Source: CAZBDU01 sp964490725
Lineage (GTDB): Bacteria; Spirochaetota; Spirochaetia; SZUA-6; DRHE01
Direction: 5' to 3'
NCBI GenBank assembly: GCA_964490725.1
Contig: CAZBDU010000006.1
Location: forward strand, 41,138-105,137
DNA: 64,000 nucleotides
The notes under the pieces were generated by a model that worked only from the letters and a program-made list of their open reading frames with translations, ran no database searches and was not told the DNA's origin. Shown here in pieces: positions 9,038 to 19,815 of this stretch. The first letter of the stretch is position 1. Every line of letters starts with the position of its first letter. Both the position numbers and the translations under genes were made by a program.

Positions 9038-9389
9038 GGTCGCTCCCCGGCCACACCGCCGACACCACCAGCTGCACCGCCTCCTCCATTCGGGCCTCCG
9101 CCTGTTCCCGCACCCGGCGGGTCACCGAGGAAAACCTCCCGCGCCGCTGCTCCATGTCGGCTTCGATCCCGGCAACCGCTTCGCGGAAACGCCCCTCCAT
9201 CCGGCGCGGCACCTCCTCGCGGGCCTCCTGCAGGCGGCTCTCCCGCTCGCTCTCGGCCTCCTTCACCATCCTCGCTGCCCGCTGCCGGGCGGCCTCCAGC
9301 GTCTGCTCCAGCTCTTTCTCCTTCTCCTCCACCGAGGGGATGAGGGAGCGCTCTTCATCCCGATTGTCGCGCTGTCGTTTCCTGGCCAT
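9027..9389 (-). CDS. atpH: V/A-type ATP synthase subunit H/G (stator coiled coil)
   Basis: This 120-residue, very charged, almost entirely coiled-coil protein (EEKEKELEQTLEAARQRAARM) has the length and position of the small peripheral-stalk subunit that pairs with E. It is the first gene of the operon. No clear ribosome site precedes the ATG at 9389. A weak -10-like TGCAAT lies only a few bases upstream, so leaderless or weak initiation is possible. Identity rests on composition and operon position more than on a motif. Confidence 0.85.
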   Translation of the reverse strand: MARKRQRDNRDEERSLIPSVEEKEKELEQTLEAARQRAARMVKEAESERESRLQEAREEVPRRMEGRFREAVAGIEADMEQRRGRFSSVTRRVREQAEARMEEAVQLVVSAVWPGSDHGR

Positions 9390-9793
9390 GGCTATTGCAA
9401 AGACTAATCCATGTGTGTCCCAACTTCCAGGCCGCCGGCCGCCGGCCCGGGCGGGCCTGCGGCCGCCGCGCGCCCGGGCTACAGCTCCACCTTCACCGTG
9501 GTCCGGCCCTCCGGGCCGTGGTAGGTGCTCAGATCGTCCGCTCCTTCCGGCCCGTGAGCTGGCATCACCGTGGTGAGCCTGCCCGGCTCCAGGGTCAGCG
9601 CCGCCAGGCCGCCCCGGGACCTTCGCGCTTCAGGCATGCCGCGCTCCCTCTGTCTTCCCCCACCCCAGGCTCCCTGCCCGGGCGCCGTCCTGAGCCTATT
9701 TCCTACCATCTCGCTAAAGTATATGTCACCGCCACGCCGGGGGGCAAGCGCGCACCGCCCCTCGCTTGCCCCTCCCTGCTCCGTCCGCTTACT
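9390..9793. other. Intergenic region between the ATPase operon and ppc
   Basis: About 404 bases separate two divergent transcription units. I see no convincing gene. For ppc the best promoter guess is TATATG at 9720-9725 with a poor -35. For the ATPase operon there is only TTGGGA and TGCAAT close to the subunit H start. Both are weak, and the region otherwise appears as GC-rich, unstructured sequence. Confidence 0.4.
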
Positions 9794-12532
<2,739 letters not shown>

Positions 12533-12618
12533 CCGCCGGCGGGGGCGTCCCAGCCGGCCCGAGGCAGTGCCGGCCCGGGGGCGGCCCAGCCGGCAGGACG
12601 CCTCTCCCCCGGGCCTGT

Positions 12619-13470
12619 TCAGCCGCCGCGGGCGAACTCGGGGTACAGGGTCATGCCGCCGTCCACGTACAGGGTGGCCCCGTGGACGTACTCGGCGTCG
12701 TCGGAGGCCAGCCACACCACGGCCCGGCCGACGTCCTCGATCTCCCCGATGCGCCGGTAGGGAATCAGGGTGAGCAGCGCCTGGTAGGACTCCGGCGTGG
12801 TGAGCTTCTCCTCGTTCATGGGCGTGCGGATGGCCCCCGGGGAGACGCCGTTCACCCGGATGCGCAGCGGCGCCACCTCCTGGGCCAGGCTCTTCATCAA
12901 CAGCATCACCCCGCCCTTGGCCGCGGCGTAGTTCACGTGTCCCGCCCAGGGAATGACGTCGTGCACCGAGCTCATGCAGATGATCTTGCCCATGGAGTAG
13001 GAGATCTCCCGGTCGATTCCCTGGCGCTTGAAGGCCCGCACGGCCTCCCGGGCGCAGAGGAACTGCCCGGTCAGGTTCACGTCGATCACCCGCTGCCACT
13101 GGGCCAGGCTCATCTGGTCGAAGGGGGCGTTGAGCTGCACCCCGGAGTTGGCCACCAGGATGTCGATGCGGCCCAGCTCCTCGATCATGCGGGCGAACAT
13201 GGCCCTCACCTCCTCCTCCCGGGAGACGTCCGCCCGGTGGAGCACCGCCTGGCGGCCTCTGGCCCGTACCTCGGCTGCCACGCGCTCCGCTCCCTCCCGG
13301 TCGCCGTAGTAGTTCAGGACCACGTCGGCCCCCGCGCCGGCCAGGGCCACGGCCACCCCTTCGCCGATCCCCTTGCTGGCGCCGGTCACCAGCGCTTTCT
13401 GGCCCTCCAGCACGGGGGCGATCGGCCGGGGGGGCAGCTCCCGCGGCGGCCTGTAGGGTGTGTCCTTCAT
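12619..13470 (-). CDS. SDR oxidoreductase, glucose 1-dehydrogenase-like
   Basis: This 283-residue short-chain dehydrogenase has the cofactor motif TGASKGIG, the NSG motif (VANSGVQ) and catalytic Tyr-Lys in VNYAAAKGG. The ending LYVDGGMTLYPEF strongly resembles glucose 1-dehydrogenases. An unusual 18-residue N-terminal extension precedes the Rossmann fold, and a short insertion lies before the catalytic serine (KIICMSS). AAGGAGAG precedes the ATG at 13470. It follows the transaldolase gene after 44 bases, so the two probably share a transcript and the operator at 14.63 kb. The sugar substrate is unknown. Confidence 0.85.
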   Translation of the reverse strand: MKDTPYRPPRELPPRPIAPVLEGQKALVTGASKGIGEGVAVALAGAGADVVLNYYGDREGAERVAAEVRARGRQAVLHRADVSREEEVRAMFARMIEELGRIDILVANSGVQLNAPFDQMSLAQWQRVIDVNLTGQFLCAREAVRAFKRQGIDREISYSMGKIICMSSVHDVIPWAGHVNYAAAKGGVMLLMKSLAQEVAPLRIRVNGVSPGAIRTPMNEEKLTTPESYQALLTLIPYRRIGEIEDVGRAVVWLASDDAEYVHGATLYVDGGMTLYPEFARGG

Positions 13471-13514
13471 TGCTCTCTCCTTGGACGGAGCCTGCGGCCT
13501 GAGGGGCCGGGCCC

Positions 13515-14597
13515 CTACAGATCGGGGTTGGGCAGCATGAAGTCCCTCACCAGGCAGGCCAGCTCCTGCCCGCCCTGGATGAACCCCCGCAGGGTCCGCA
13601 CGGTGGCCCCGTAGGTGTCGAACTCCTCCACGCTCATCCCGTCTTCCTCGTAGGCGCGGCGAAAGTCCTTGAACTTGCGCAGCAGCTCTTCCACGATCCC
13701 GGGCTCCACCGGCTTGTCGATCCGCGGCACCACCTCCACGTCGCTGGCGTTGTAGCGCAGCTGCCACTTGTAGGGGGGCGAGATCACCACCTCCCCGCCG
13801 ATGAACTCGCTCCAGTGCATATGGTTGCGGAAGGCCGCGGACAGCAGCCGCAGCCGGTAGCCCCGCTCCTTGTAGATGCGGTAGGCTTTCTTGAACACCG
13901 CCACTCCGGCCCACTCCAGGTAGCCGGGATCGGTGATGATGTTCTCCTTCTCCGCGACCACCTTGAGCCAGTCATCGGTACGTCCCACCATGATCGTGCA
14001 CACCGGTCCCATGGAGCCGATGTCCTTGCCTTCCTGCTCCCGCCGCTTCAGGCCGCGCTCCACCGCTTCGGCGACCGCGAGGGTTTGAGGCACGGTGAAG
14101 GAGACCGTGGCGTTGATGCTCACCCCGCGGTAGGTGGCCTCCTCGATGGCAGCCACCCCGGCCCGGGTCACGGGGATCTTGACGATCATGTTCGGCGCCA
14201 GGGCGGAGAAATGCTCCGCCTGCTCCACGATGGCCCGGGTGTCGCGGTAGAAGCGCGGGTCGGTCTGGATGGACAGCCTGCCGTTTCGGCCCTTCTCCCG
14301 ATCGAAGATCGGCTTCAGCAGCCCGGCTCCCTTGGCGGAAACCTCCTCCACCAGCTTCCAGCCGATCTGGTCTTCCGTGGCCTCCGGCATCTCCCGGATC
14401 AGCTCCCCGATGCGATCCTTCCAGAGGTGCATCTCCTTTTTCAGCACGCCCAGCACGATCACCGGGTTGCAGGTAGCTCCCACCGCCCCGTGCTCGATGG
14501 AGTAGGTCAGCTCCTGGATGGACGCCGAGTCGTTCCACAGGCAGGTGGGAGTGGTCTGCGTCATCTTGTGCAGGGGACTCTTGTAGCTCTGACTCAT
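13515..14597 (-). CDS. Transaldolase-family protein
   Basis: The 360-residue TIM-barrel protein has the Schiff-base lysine in MIVKIPVTRAG, the early WNDSAS aspartate and TCNPVIV as in transaldolases. SINATVSFTVPQ matches the conserved second half. AAGGAG precedes the ATG at 14597. It is longer than small transaldolases and could act on a substrate other than fructose 6-phosphate. A promoter with a TGGTGTGAT operator lies directly upstream and links it to the catabolic region at 17-37 kb. Confidence 0.88.
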   Translation of the reverse strand: MSQSYKSPLHKMTQTTPTCLWNDSASIQELTYSIEHGAVGATCNPVIVLGVLKKEMHLWKDRIGELIREMPEATEDQIGWKLVEEVSAKGAGLLKPIFDREKGRNGRLSIQTDPRFYRDTRAIVEQAEHFSALAPNMIVKIPVTRAGVAAIEEATYRGVSINATVSFTVPQTLAVAEAVERGLKRREQEGKDIGSMGPVCTIMVGRTDDWLKVVAEKENIITDPGYLEWAGVAVFKKAYRIYKERGYRLRLLSAAFRNHMHWSEFIGGEVVISPPYKWQLRYNASDVEVVPRIDKPVEPGIVEELLRKFKDFRRAYEEDGMSVEEFDTYGATVRTLRGFIQGGQELACLVRDFMLPNPDL

Positions 14598-14613
14598 CGT
14601 GAGGCTCCTTGTC

Positions 14614-14655
14614 TGAATATCACACCATGGTACCCGAAACGCGGCGTGCTGCCAA
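14614..14655 (-). promoter_or_regulatory. Sigma70-type promoter with TGGTGTGAT operator for the transaldolase operon
   Basis: Read on the minus strand, TTGGCA (14655-14650), a 17-base spacer and TACCAT (14632-14627) form a promoter. The element TGGTGTGATATTCA (14627-14614) overlaps and follows the -10 box. The same element occurs at four other promoters of the region. The predicted start of transcription is about 20-25 bases before the translation start. Confidence 0.7.
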
Positions 14656-14811
14656 GCGCTCAAGCCCGGCCCAAGCCACGCCGCGCGCTGCCTGCCCCGC
14701 GCTGCCGGTGCCGCACGCCCGGCTGGCCGCCGGCAAGGAGAAGGAACGACCGATCCGCCCGGAAAAACGATGGGAGTGGACGCCGGGCGGCCGCGGGCGC
14801 ACGAGCGCCGG

Positions 14812-15903
14812 CTACCTGGCCCCCAGGTAGCCTTCGGCCGCGAGAAGCTCGGCCATCAGCACTGCCCCTCCGGCGGCGCCGCGCAGGGTGTTGTGCGAGA
14901 GGCAGACGAAGCGCCAGTCCAGAAGGCGGTCCTCCCGCAGGCGGCCCAGGGTGATCCCCATGCCGCCCCCGAAATCGCGGTCCAGCCGGGTCTGCGGGCG
15001 GTCCTCCTCCTGGCAGTAGCTCAGGAAGGGCCTGGGGGCGCTGGGCAGGCCCTGCGCCTGCGGCTCGCCCTGGCAGCTCGCCCAGAGCTCCAGGATCTGC
15101 TGCCTGGAGGGCTTCTGCTTGAAGGACACGAACACCGCCGCCAGATGCCCGTCGCTTACCGGCACGCGGATGCACTGGCTGGTAATGACCGGCTCCTCCG
15201 CCGGGACGATCCGCCCGCCGTCCACCTTCCCCCAGATCTTCAGTGGCTCCTTTTCGCTCTTCTCCTCCTCGCCGCCGATGAAGGGGATGACGTTGTCCTG
15301 CATCTGCGGCCAATCCTGGAAGGTCTTGCCGGCCCCGGAGATGGCCTGATAGGTGCACACGAACACCTTCTCCGGCTGGAACTCCCTCAGGGCGTGCAGG
15401 GCCGGAACGTAGCTCTGGATCGAGCAGTTCGGCTTTACCGCCACGAAGCCCCTGCTGGTGCCCAGGCGGCGGCGCTGGCTTTCGATCACCCCCAGGTGAT
15501 CGGAGTTGATCTCGGGGATCAGCATCGGTACGTCCGGAGTCCAGCGGTGGGCGGAGTTGTTCGACACCACGGGGGTCTCCGCCCTTGCGTAGCGGTCTTC
15601 CAGCTCCCGGGTCTGGTCCTTGGGCATGTCCACGGCGCAGAAGACGAAATCCACCCTGCGGCTCACCTCCTCCACCTGGGAGGCGTTCTCCACGACGAGC
15701 CGGCCGACCGGCTCGGGCACCGGGGTGCTCAACGCCCAGCGACCTGCCACCGCCTGGGCGTAGGGTTTGCCCGCCGATCGCTCACTGGCGGACACGGACA
15801 CCAGGTCGAACCAGGGATGCCCGTCGAGGAGGCTCACGAAGCGCTGCCCCACCATGCCGGTGGCTCCCACCACCCCTACTTTCAGCCTGTCCTTCACCTT
15901 CAT
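14812..15903 (-). CDS. asd: Aspartate-semialdehyde dehydrogenase
   Basis: This 363-residue enzyme reduces aspartyl phosphate to the semialdehyde in lysine, threonine and methionine synthesis. It has the N-terminal cofactor motif GVVGATGMVGQRF, the active-site cysteine in VKPNCSIQSY and the catalytic histidine in VPVSDGHLAAV. The sequence is of the archaeal/fungal-like branch and not the E. coli type. AGGGGGG precedes the ATG at 15903. It is monocistronic as far as can be seen, with its own promoter. Confidence 0.95.
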   Translation of the reverse strand: MKVKDRLKVGVVGATGMVGQRFVSLLDGHPWFDLVSVSASERSAGKPYAQAVAGRWALSTPVPEPVGRLVVENASQVEEVSRRVDFVFCAVDMPKDQTRELEDRYARAETPVVSNNSAHRWTPDVPMLIPEINSDHLGVIESQRRRLGTSRGFVAVKPNCSIQSYVPALHALREFQPEKVFVCTYQAISGAGKTFQDWPQMQDNVIPFIGGEEEKSEKEPLKIWGKVDGGRIVPAEEPVITSQCIRVPVSDGHLAAVFVSFKQKPSRQQILELWASCQGEPQAQGLPSAPRPFLSYCQEEDRPQTRLDRDFGGGMGITLGRLREDRLLDWRFVCLSHNTLRGAAGGAVLMAELLAAEGYLGAR

Positions 15904-15932
15904 ACACCCCCTGAAAGCCGGAACTCATGCGA

Positions 15933-15961
15933 AACGTATTACAGCGTTGGCGGCGAGTCAA
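15933..15961 (-). promoter_or_regulatory. Predicted promoter of asd
   Basis: Minus-strand TTGACT (15961-15956), 17 bases, then TACGTT (15938-15933) lies about 30 bases upstream of the asd start. The -10 box is imperfect. Further upstream (about 15984-16018) is a GC-rich inverted repeat, CCCGGCG with CGCCGGG, that may terminate the preceding small gene. Confidence 0.45.
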
Positions 15962-16081
15962 GGGCCGTGAACTGAAGACGGCCCGGCGGTCCGGAGGCCG
16001 ATGGCCCCCGAACGCCGGGCCGCGTTGCCTGCCTGCCGCCGCGGCCAGCCGGCCGCGGCTCCTTCGGTCGAGCCCGCGGTG

Positions 16082-16396
16082 CTACTGCCCGGACCAGATG
16101 GCCGTGTAGTCCCGGTCCCCCGGGGAAGAGTGCGCACCGCCGGGTGAGCCTGCGCCGTCGCCGTTGGTGGCGTGCACGGGCACGCTCACGTCCGGGCCCG
16201 CCACGGTGTAGTCTCCCTGAGCGATGGGCTGGATCGGCTGCGGAGCGGAGTTTCCGTGCTGGTCTCCCGCCTGGCCGCCCAGCACCGGGCAGACGAAGCC
16301 GCTGTCGGTCTTCTGCGGCGGCTCGGCGGCTGCAGTGACGGCGGAGAGGGCCAGCAGGACCGCTGCCGCCAGGAGAAGGAGAGTAAGCCTCTTCAT
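16082..16396 (-). CDS. Small secreted protein of unknown function
   Basis: This 104-residue protein has a clear Sec signal peptide (MKRLTLLLLAAAVLLALSA, cleavage probably near TAAAEP). The mature part has two blocks that look conserved, GFVCPVLGGQAG and GPDVSVPVHATNGDGAGSPGG, and ends DYTAIWSGQ. I have a vague memory of similar small exported proteins in other bacteria but no assigned function. GGGGGT precedes the ATG at 16396. There is one cysteine, and no lipobox or anchor. Confidence 0.7.
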   Translation of the reverse strand: MKRLTLLLLAAAVLLALSAVTAAAEPPQKTDSGFVCPVLGGQAGDQHGNSAPQPIQPIAQGDYTVAGPDVSVPVHATNGDGAGSPGGAHSSPGDRDYTAIWSGQ

Positions 16397-16668
16397 AGGT
16401 ACCCCCATGACTTTGTGCTTGCGCCCCGGGCCTACGGCCCGTCGGGTGGCGCTCCTCCTCCAGGGTAGAAGCGAGAAGTCACGGAAGAGACACGGAACCC
16501 TAAGGATTGGGTCACGGCGGCCCGTGGGGCGCGGGCGGGCAGCCTGGCCGGCCGGGTGCGCCGCGCCGGCATCATCGCCCGCAGGGACGACTGCCTGCAG
16601 GTCTGCTACCGCAGCCGCATGAAGCTTCCGGCTCAAGCCGGCCCTCGCGGATTGGCGGAACCAGATCC

Positions 16669-17415
16669 TCAGTCCATGACCAGCCCCCCGTTGACGTCCA
16701 TCGTTTCTCCGGTGATGTAGCCGGCGCGGTCGGAGGCCAGAAAGCAGATCGCCTCCGCGACATCCTCAGGCGTCCCGTAGTGCTTGAAAGGGATCTTCTC
16801 GGCGAAAGCCTTGTTGAGCTCCGCACCCCACTCGTCAGTCAGGGGAGTGGCGATTGGTCCCGGACAGACACTGTTCACGTTGATGCCGTACGGGGCGGCA
16901 TACTGGGCCAGAGACTTGGTCAGGCAAATGATGGCCGCCTTGGAAGCGGAGTAATGGGCGCCAACGGCCACCCCGCCGGTCTTCCCCGACGCCGAGGCCA
17001 GGTTGACGATCTTGCCGTATCTGCGGTCGCACATCGATCTCAGCGCCTCCTGGGCGCAGAAGAAGGCAGAGCGCAGGTTCACCGTGAAAACCAGATCCCA
17101 CTCCTCTGGAGTGATGTCGGGGACGCGGGTAAGCCGGCCGATCCCCGCCCCGTTCACCAGTATGTCCATGCGCCCGCACCGTGCCGCCACACCCGCAATC
17201 ACCCGGCGGATCTCGTCGATCCGGGCCACGTCGAGCCTCACGAACTCCGCCTGGAGGCCCGAAGCCCGCAGCTCCTCGATGCCCTCGATTCCCAGCTGTT
17301 CGTTGACATCTGCAACAAAGACCCGGGCGCCTGCCAGGGCCATCTTGAGCACCGTCGCCTTGCCGATCCCGCTCGCCCCTCCGGTCACCAGTGCGACTTT
17401 CCCGTCGTATTCCAT
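16669..17415 (-). CDS. SDR family oxidoreductase
   Basis: The 248-residue classical SDR has TGGASGIGK for NAD(P) binding, NGAG, the serine of LASASG, YSASK as catalytic Tyr-Lys, and the ending ITGETMDVNGGLVMD. AAAGGAG precedes the ATG at 17415. It is divergent from the fused E1 gene, with 113 bases between them containing a TGGTATGAT element. It probably oxidises a sugar, polyol or sugar acid in the same pathway. Substrate specificity cannot be read. Confidence 0.85.
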   Translation of the reverse strand: MEYDGKVALVTGGASGIGKATVLKMALAGARVFVADVNEQLGIEGIEELRASGLQAEFVRLDVARIDEIRRVIAGVAARCGRMDILVNGAGIGRLTRVPDITPEEWDLVFTVNLRSAFFCAQEALRSMCDRRYGKIVNLASASGKTGGVAVGAHYSASKAAIICLTKSLAQYAAPYGINVNSVCPGPIATPLTDEWGAELNKAFAEKIPFKHYGTPEDVAEAICFLASDRAGYITGETMDVNGGLVMD

Positions 17416-17444
17416 ACCTGCGCTCCTTTCTGTTGCTGCGTCTG

Positions 17445-17473
17445 TTGACCAACATTATCCGACATCATACCAT
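17445..17473 (+). promoter_or_regulatory. Promoter of the fused E1 gene with TGGTATGAT operator
   Basis: On the plus strand TTGACC (17445-17450), a 17-base spacer and TACCAT (17468-17473) form a promoter. ATCATACCA at 17464-17472 is the reverse complement of the shared element TGGTATGAT and covers the -10. On the minus strand the same bases give a TATGAT that could be the -10 for the divergent SDR, although its -35 is weak. Confidence 0.62.
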
Positions 17474-17528
17474 TTGCCAGTATGGACAAACGCACAGAAG
17501 GTTCAAGGCATTCGAAAAGGCCGACCGG

Positions 17529-19706
17529 GTGAAGAAGCGACAGTTGGACACCACGTTCGATTGGCAGAGGTGGGATTCCACCGAGTCGGACCTGAAGAGC
17601 GTGAACCGCACCACCTCCCTGAAGATCCTCTTCAAAGCCCTGTTGATCAACCGCTTCGAGAACGCCCTCCTGCAGCTGAAGAACGCCGACTGTGTGTGGG
17701 GTCCCGTGCACAGCAGCGTGGGCCAGGAGGCGGCGGCGGCCGCGGCGATTTCCGCGCTGCGTCGCACCGACAGGATCACCGGGAGCCACCGCGCGCACCA
17801 TCAGTTTCTGAGCAAGGCGGTGGGGTACGTCCTCCCTGACGGCTGGGATCCCCTCCGGCAGCAGGTCCCGCCGGAGGCGCACGAGGTGGTCCGCCGTACG
17901 CTGGCGGAGATCATGGGCCTGGCTCCGGGCTACTGCGGCGGCAGGGGCGGCTCGATGCACCTGCGCTGGGCTGAGGCAGGCATTCTGGGCACCAACGCCA
18001 TCGTGGGCGGGGGCATCCCGATTGCTACGGGTGCCGCCTACGCGGAAAAGCACCGCGGGACGGATGCGGCGGTGGTCTGTTTCTTCGGAGACGGGGCCGC
18101 CAACCAGGGAGCGTTCCATGAGGCGCTGAATCTGGCCGGCCTGTGGAGACTGCCCATCCTGTACTTCATTGAGAACAACGGATACGCCGTCGGGACGCGG
18201 CACCGGGAAGCCTCGGCCGTGCGGGACCTGTCCCTGCGGGCATCCTCCTATGCCATGAAGGGCCGCATCGTGGAGGGCCACGACGTGCTCGCCGTGTACG
18301 AGGTGGTGAGAGATGCGCTGGAGCGCATCCGCCGCGGCGAGGGTCCCTTTCTGATCGAGGCCCGCTGCTACCGTCACTACCACCACGCCGGCGACAAACC
18401 CGGCAGTGCCTACGGGTACCGGAAGGAGGAGGAGGAGGAGGAACACCTGGAGAGGGACGCTCTGCGTACCTTTCCGGCCTCCCTGGCCGCGGCGGGGATC
18501 CTGTCGGAAAAGGACCTGCACAGGCTGGAAGGGATGGCGGAAGAGTCGGTCCACCGGGCTGTGGAGGCGTGCACGCAGCCCGCTGGGGAGGGCCGCAGGG
18601 TGCGCCCGGAGCTTTGGCCCGATCCAGGCACGGCCTCCGAAGGCCTGCGCAGCGACGGCCTGGAGCTCGAAGGGCTGCCCTATGGGGCGCCGCAAACACG
18701 CAGCGGCCTGCAGGAGATGAAGTACTCGGACGCCATCGCGGCGGTCACCTGGCGCTGGATGGAACGAGACGCCGGCGTGGTGGAGTTCGGCGAAGAAATC
18801 GCCAATTTCGGCGGCGGGGCCTATGGCGCTACGAAGGGATTGCCGGCCCGATTTCCCCGCCAGGTGGTCAACACACCCATCTCGGAGGCGGGCTTCACGG
18901 GTCTGGCCCTCGGGGCGGCGATGAGCGGCTTGAAGAGCATCGTGGAGCTCATGTTTCCCGATTTCGCCCTCGTGGCCGCCGACCAGCTGTTCAACCAGAT
19001 CGGCAAGGCCCGTCACATGTACGGGGGCGCCACCGGGCTGCCTCTGGTGGTCCGCACCAGGATCGCCGCCGGGTGCGGCTACGGGGGCCAGCACTCGATG
19101 GACCCGGTGGGACTGTTCGCCCTCTTCCCGGGCTGGCGCGTGGTGGCCCCGAGTGATTCCGCCGAGTACATCGGCTTGTTCAACACCGCCATGTACTCGC
19201 TGGATCCCGTGCTCCTTCTGGAGCACCACTCCCTGTACGGCCGGCGCTTTCCGGTGCCCCGCGGCGATCTGGACTACTGCCTGCCCTTCGGGCGGGCTCG
19301 GCTCCTGGCACCGGGCGGGGACGTCACGGTGATCGCCTACTCCGCCATGAGCGGGCGGCTGCTGGCGTTGCAGCCGGAGCTCCAGCGCAGAGGTGTTTCC
19401 GCGGAGATCATCGATTTGCGCACGGTGGATCTGCCTGGAATCGACTACGATACCATCGGCGCCTCGCTGAAAAAGACGGGAGCGGTGGCAATCGTCGAGG
19501 AGGCGGCCAGCGCGCAGGGCATCGGGGGTCATATCGCGGCGGAGATCACCGGGCGGTTTTTCGATGACCTGGACGCGCCTCCGAGCTGCCTGAGCTCCCT
19601 GAATGTACCCGCCCCGGTGTCGCGGGTGCTGGAAACGGCTGCGCTGGTCCAGGACGAGGAAATCCTGGCCAGGGTGGAAGCCGTGGCCCGGCGCCGTTGG
19701 CTCTGA
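17529..19706 (+). CDS. Fused alpha-beta E1 component of a 2-oxoacid dehydrogenase
   Basis: This 725-residue thiamine-diphosphate enzyme joins the E1-alpha region (residues about 1-350, TPP motif GDGAANQGAFHEALNLAG ending in ENNGYA) to the E1-beta region (from about 395, with EFGEEIANFGG and ISEAGFTGLALGAA). It resembles branched-chain 2-oxoacid or acetoin dehydrogenase E1. No E2 or lipoamide dehydrogenase gene is in the window. The linker contains a run of acidic residues (EEEEEEHLE). GTG at 17529 behind GAAAAGG was chosen. The frame is open upstream, but those residues look non-coding. It may act on a 2-oxo sugar acid. Confidence 0.87.
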   Translation: MKKRQLDTTFDWQRWDSTESDLKSVNRTTSLKILFKALLINRFENALLQLKNADCVWGPVHSSVGQEAAAAAAISALRRTDRITGSHRAHHQFLSKAVGYVLPDGWDPLRQQVPPEAHEVVRRTLAEIMGLAPGYCGGRGGSMHLRWAEAGILGTNAIVGGGIPIATGAAYAEKHRGTDAAVVCFFGDGAANQGAFHEALNLAGLWRLPILYFIENNGYAVGTRHREASAVRDLSLRASSYAMKGRIVEGHDVLAVYEVVRDALERIRRGEGPFLIEARCYRHYHHAGDKPGSAYGYRKEEEEEEHLERDALRTFPASLAAAGILSEKDLHRLEGMAEESVHRAVEACTQPAGEGRRVRPELWPDPGTASEGLRSDGLELEGLPYGAPQTRSGLQEMKYSDAIAAVTWRWMERDAGVVEFGEEIANFGGGAYGATKGLPARFPRQVVNTPISEAGFTGLALGAAMSGLKSIVELMFPDFALVAADQLFNQIGKARHMYGGATGLPLVVRTRIAAGCGYGGQHSMDPVGLFALFPGWRVVAPSDSAEYIGLFNTAMYSLDPVLLLEHHSLYGRRFPVPRGDLDYCLPFGRARLLAPGGDVTVIAYSAMSGRLLALQPELQRRGVSAEIIDLRTVDLPGIDYDTIGASLKKTGAVAIVEEAASAQGIGGHIAAEITGRFFDDLDAPPSCLSSLNVPAPVSRVLETAALVQDEEILARVEAVARRRWL

Positions 19707-19815
19707 CGGGGATTGGACGCCCCGCCATCGTGCCCAGGGATGCCGCCCGGTGCCGGAGCCCGGTTTCCAGCCGCTCGGCGCTGCAGCCGCCGAGGAGACC
19801 CCTCCGGCGGACCGT

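Noticed and set aside
9697..9725. TATATG as a ppc promoter -10.
   Set aside because: No acceptable -35 lies at the right spacing, so it is only mentioned as a weak guess.
16397..16668. Remnant coding sequence on the plus strand in this gap (a stretch with REDDCLQVCYR-like residues).
   Set aside because: It has no start, no ribosome site and no family resemblance, and runs into the opposing SDR gene.
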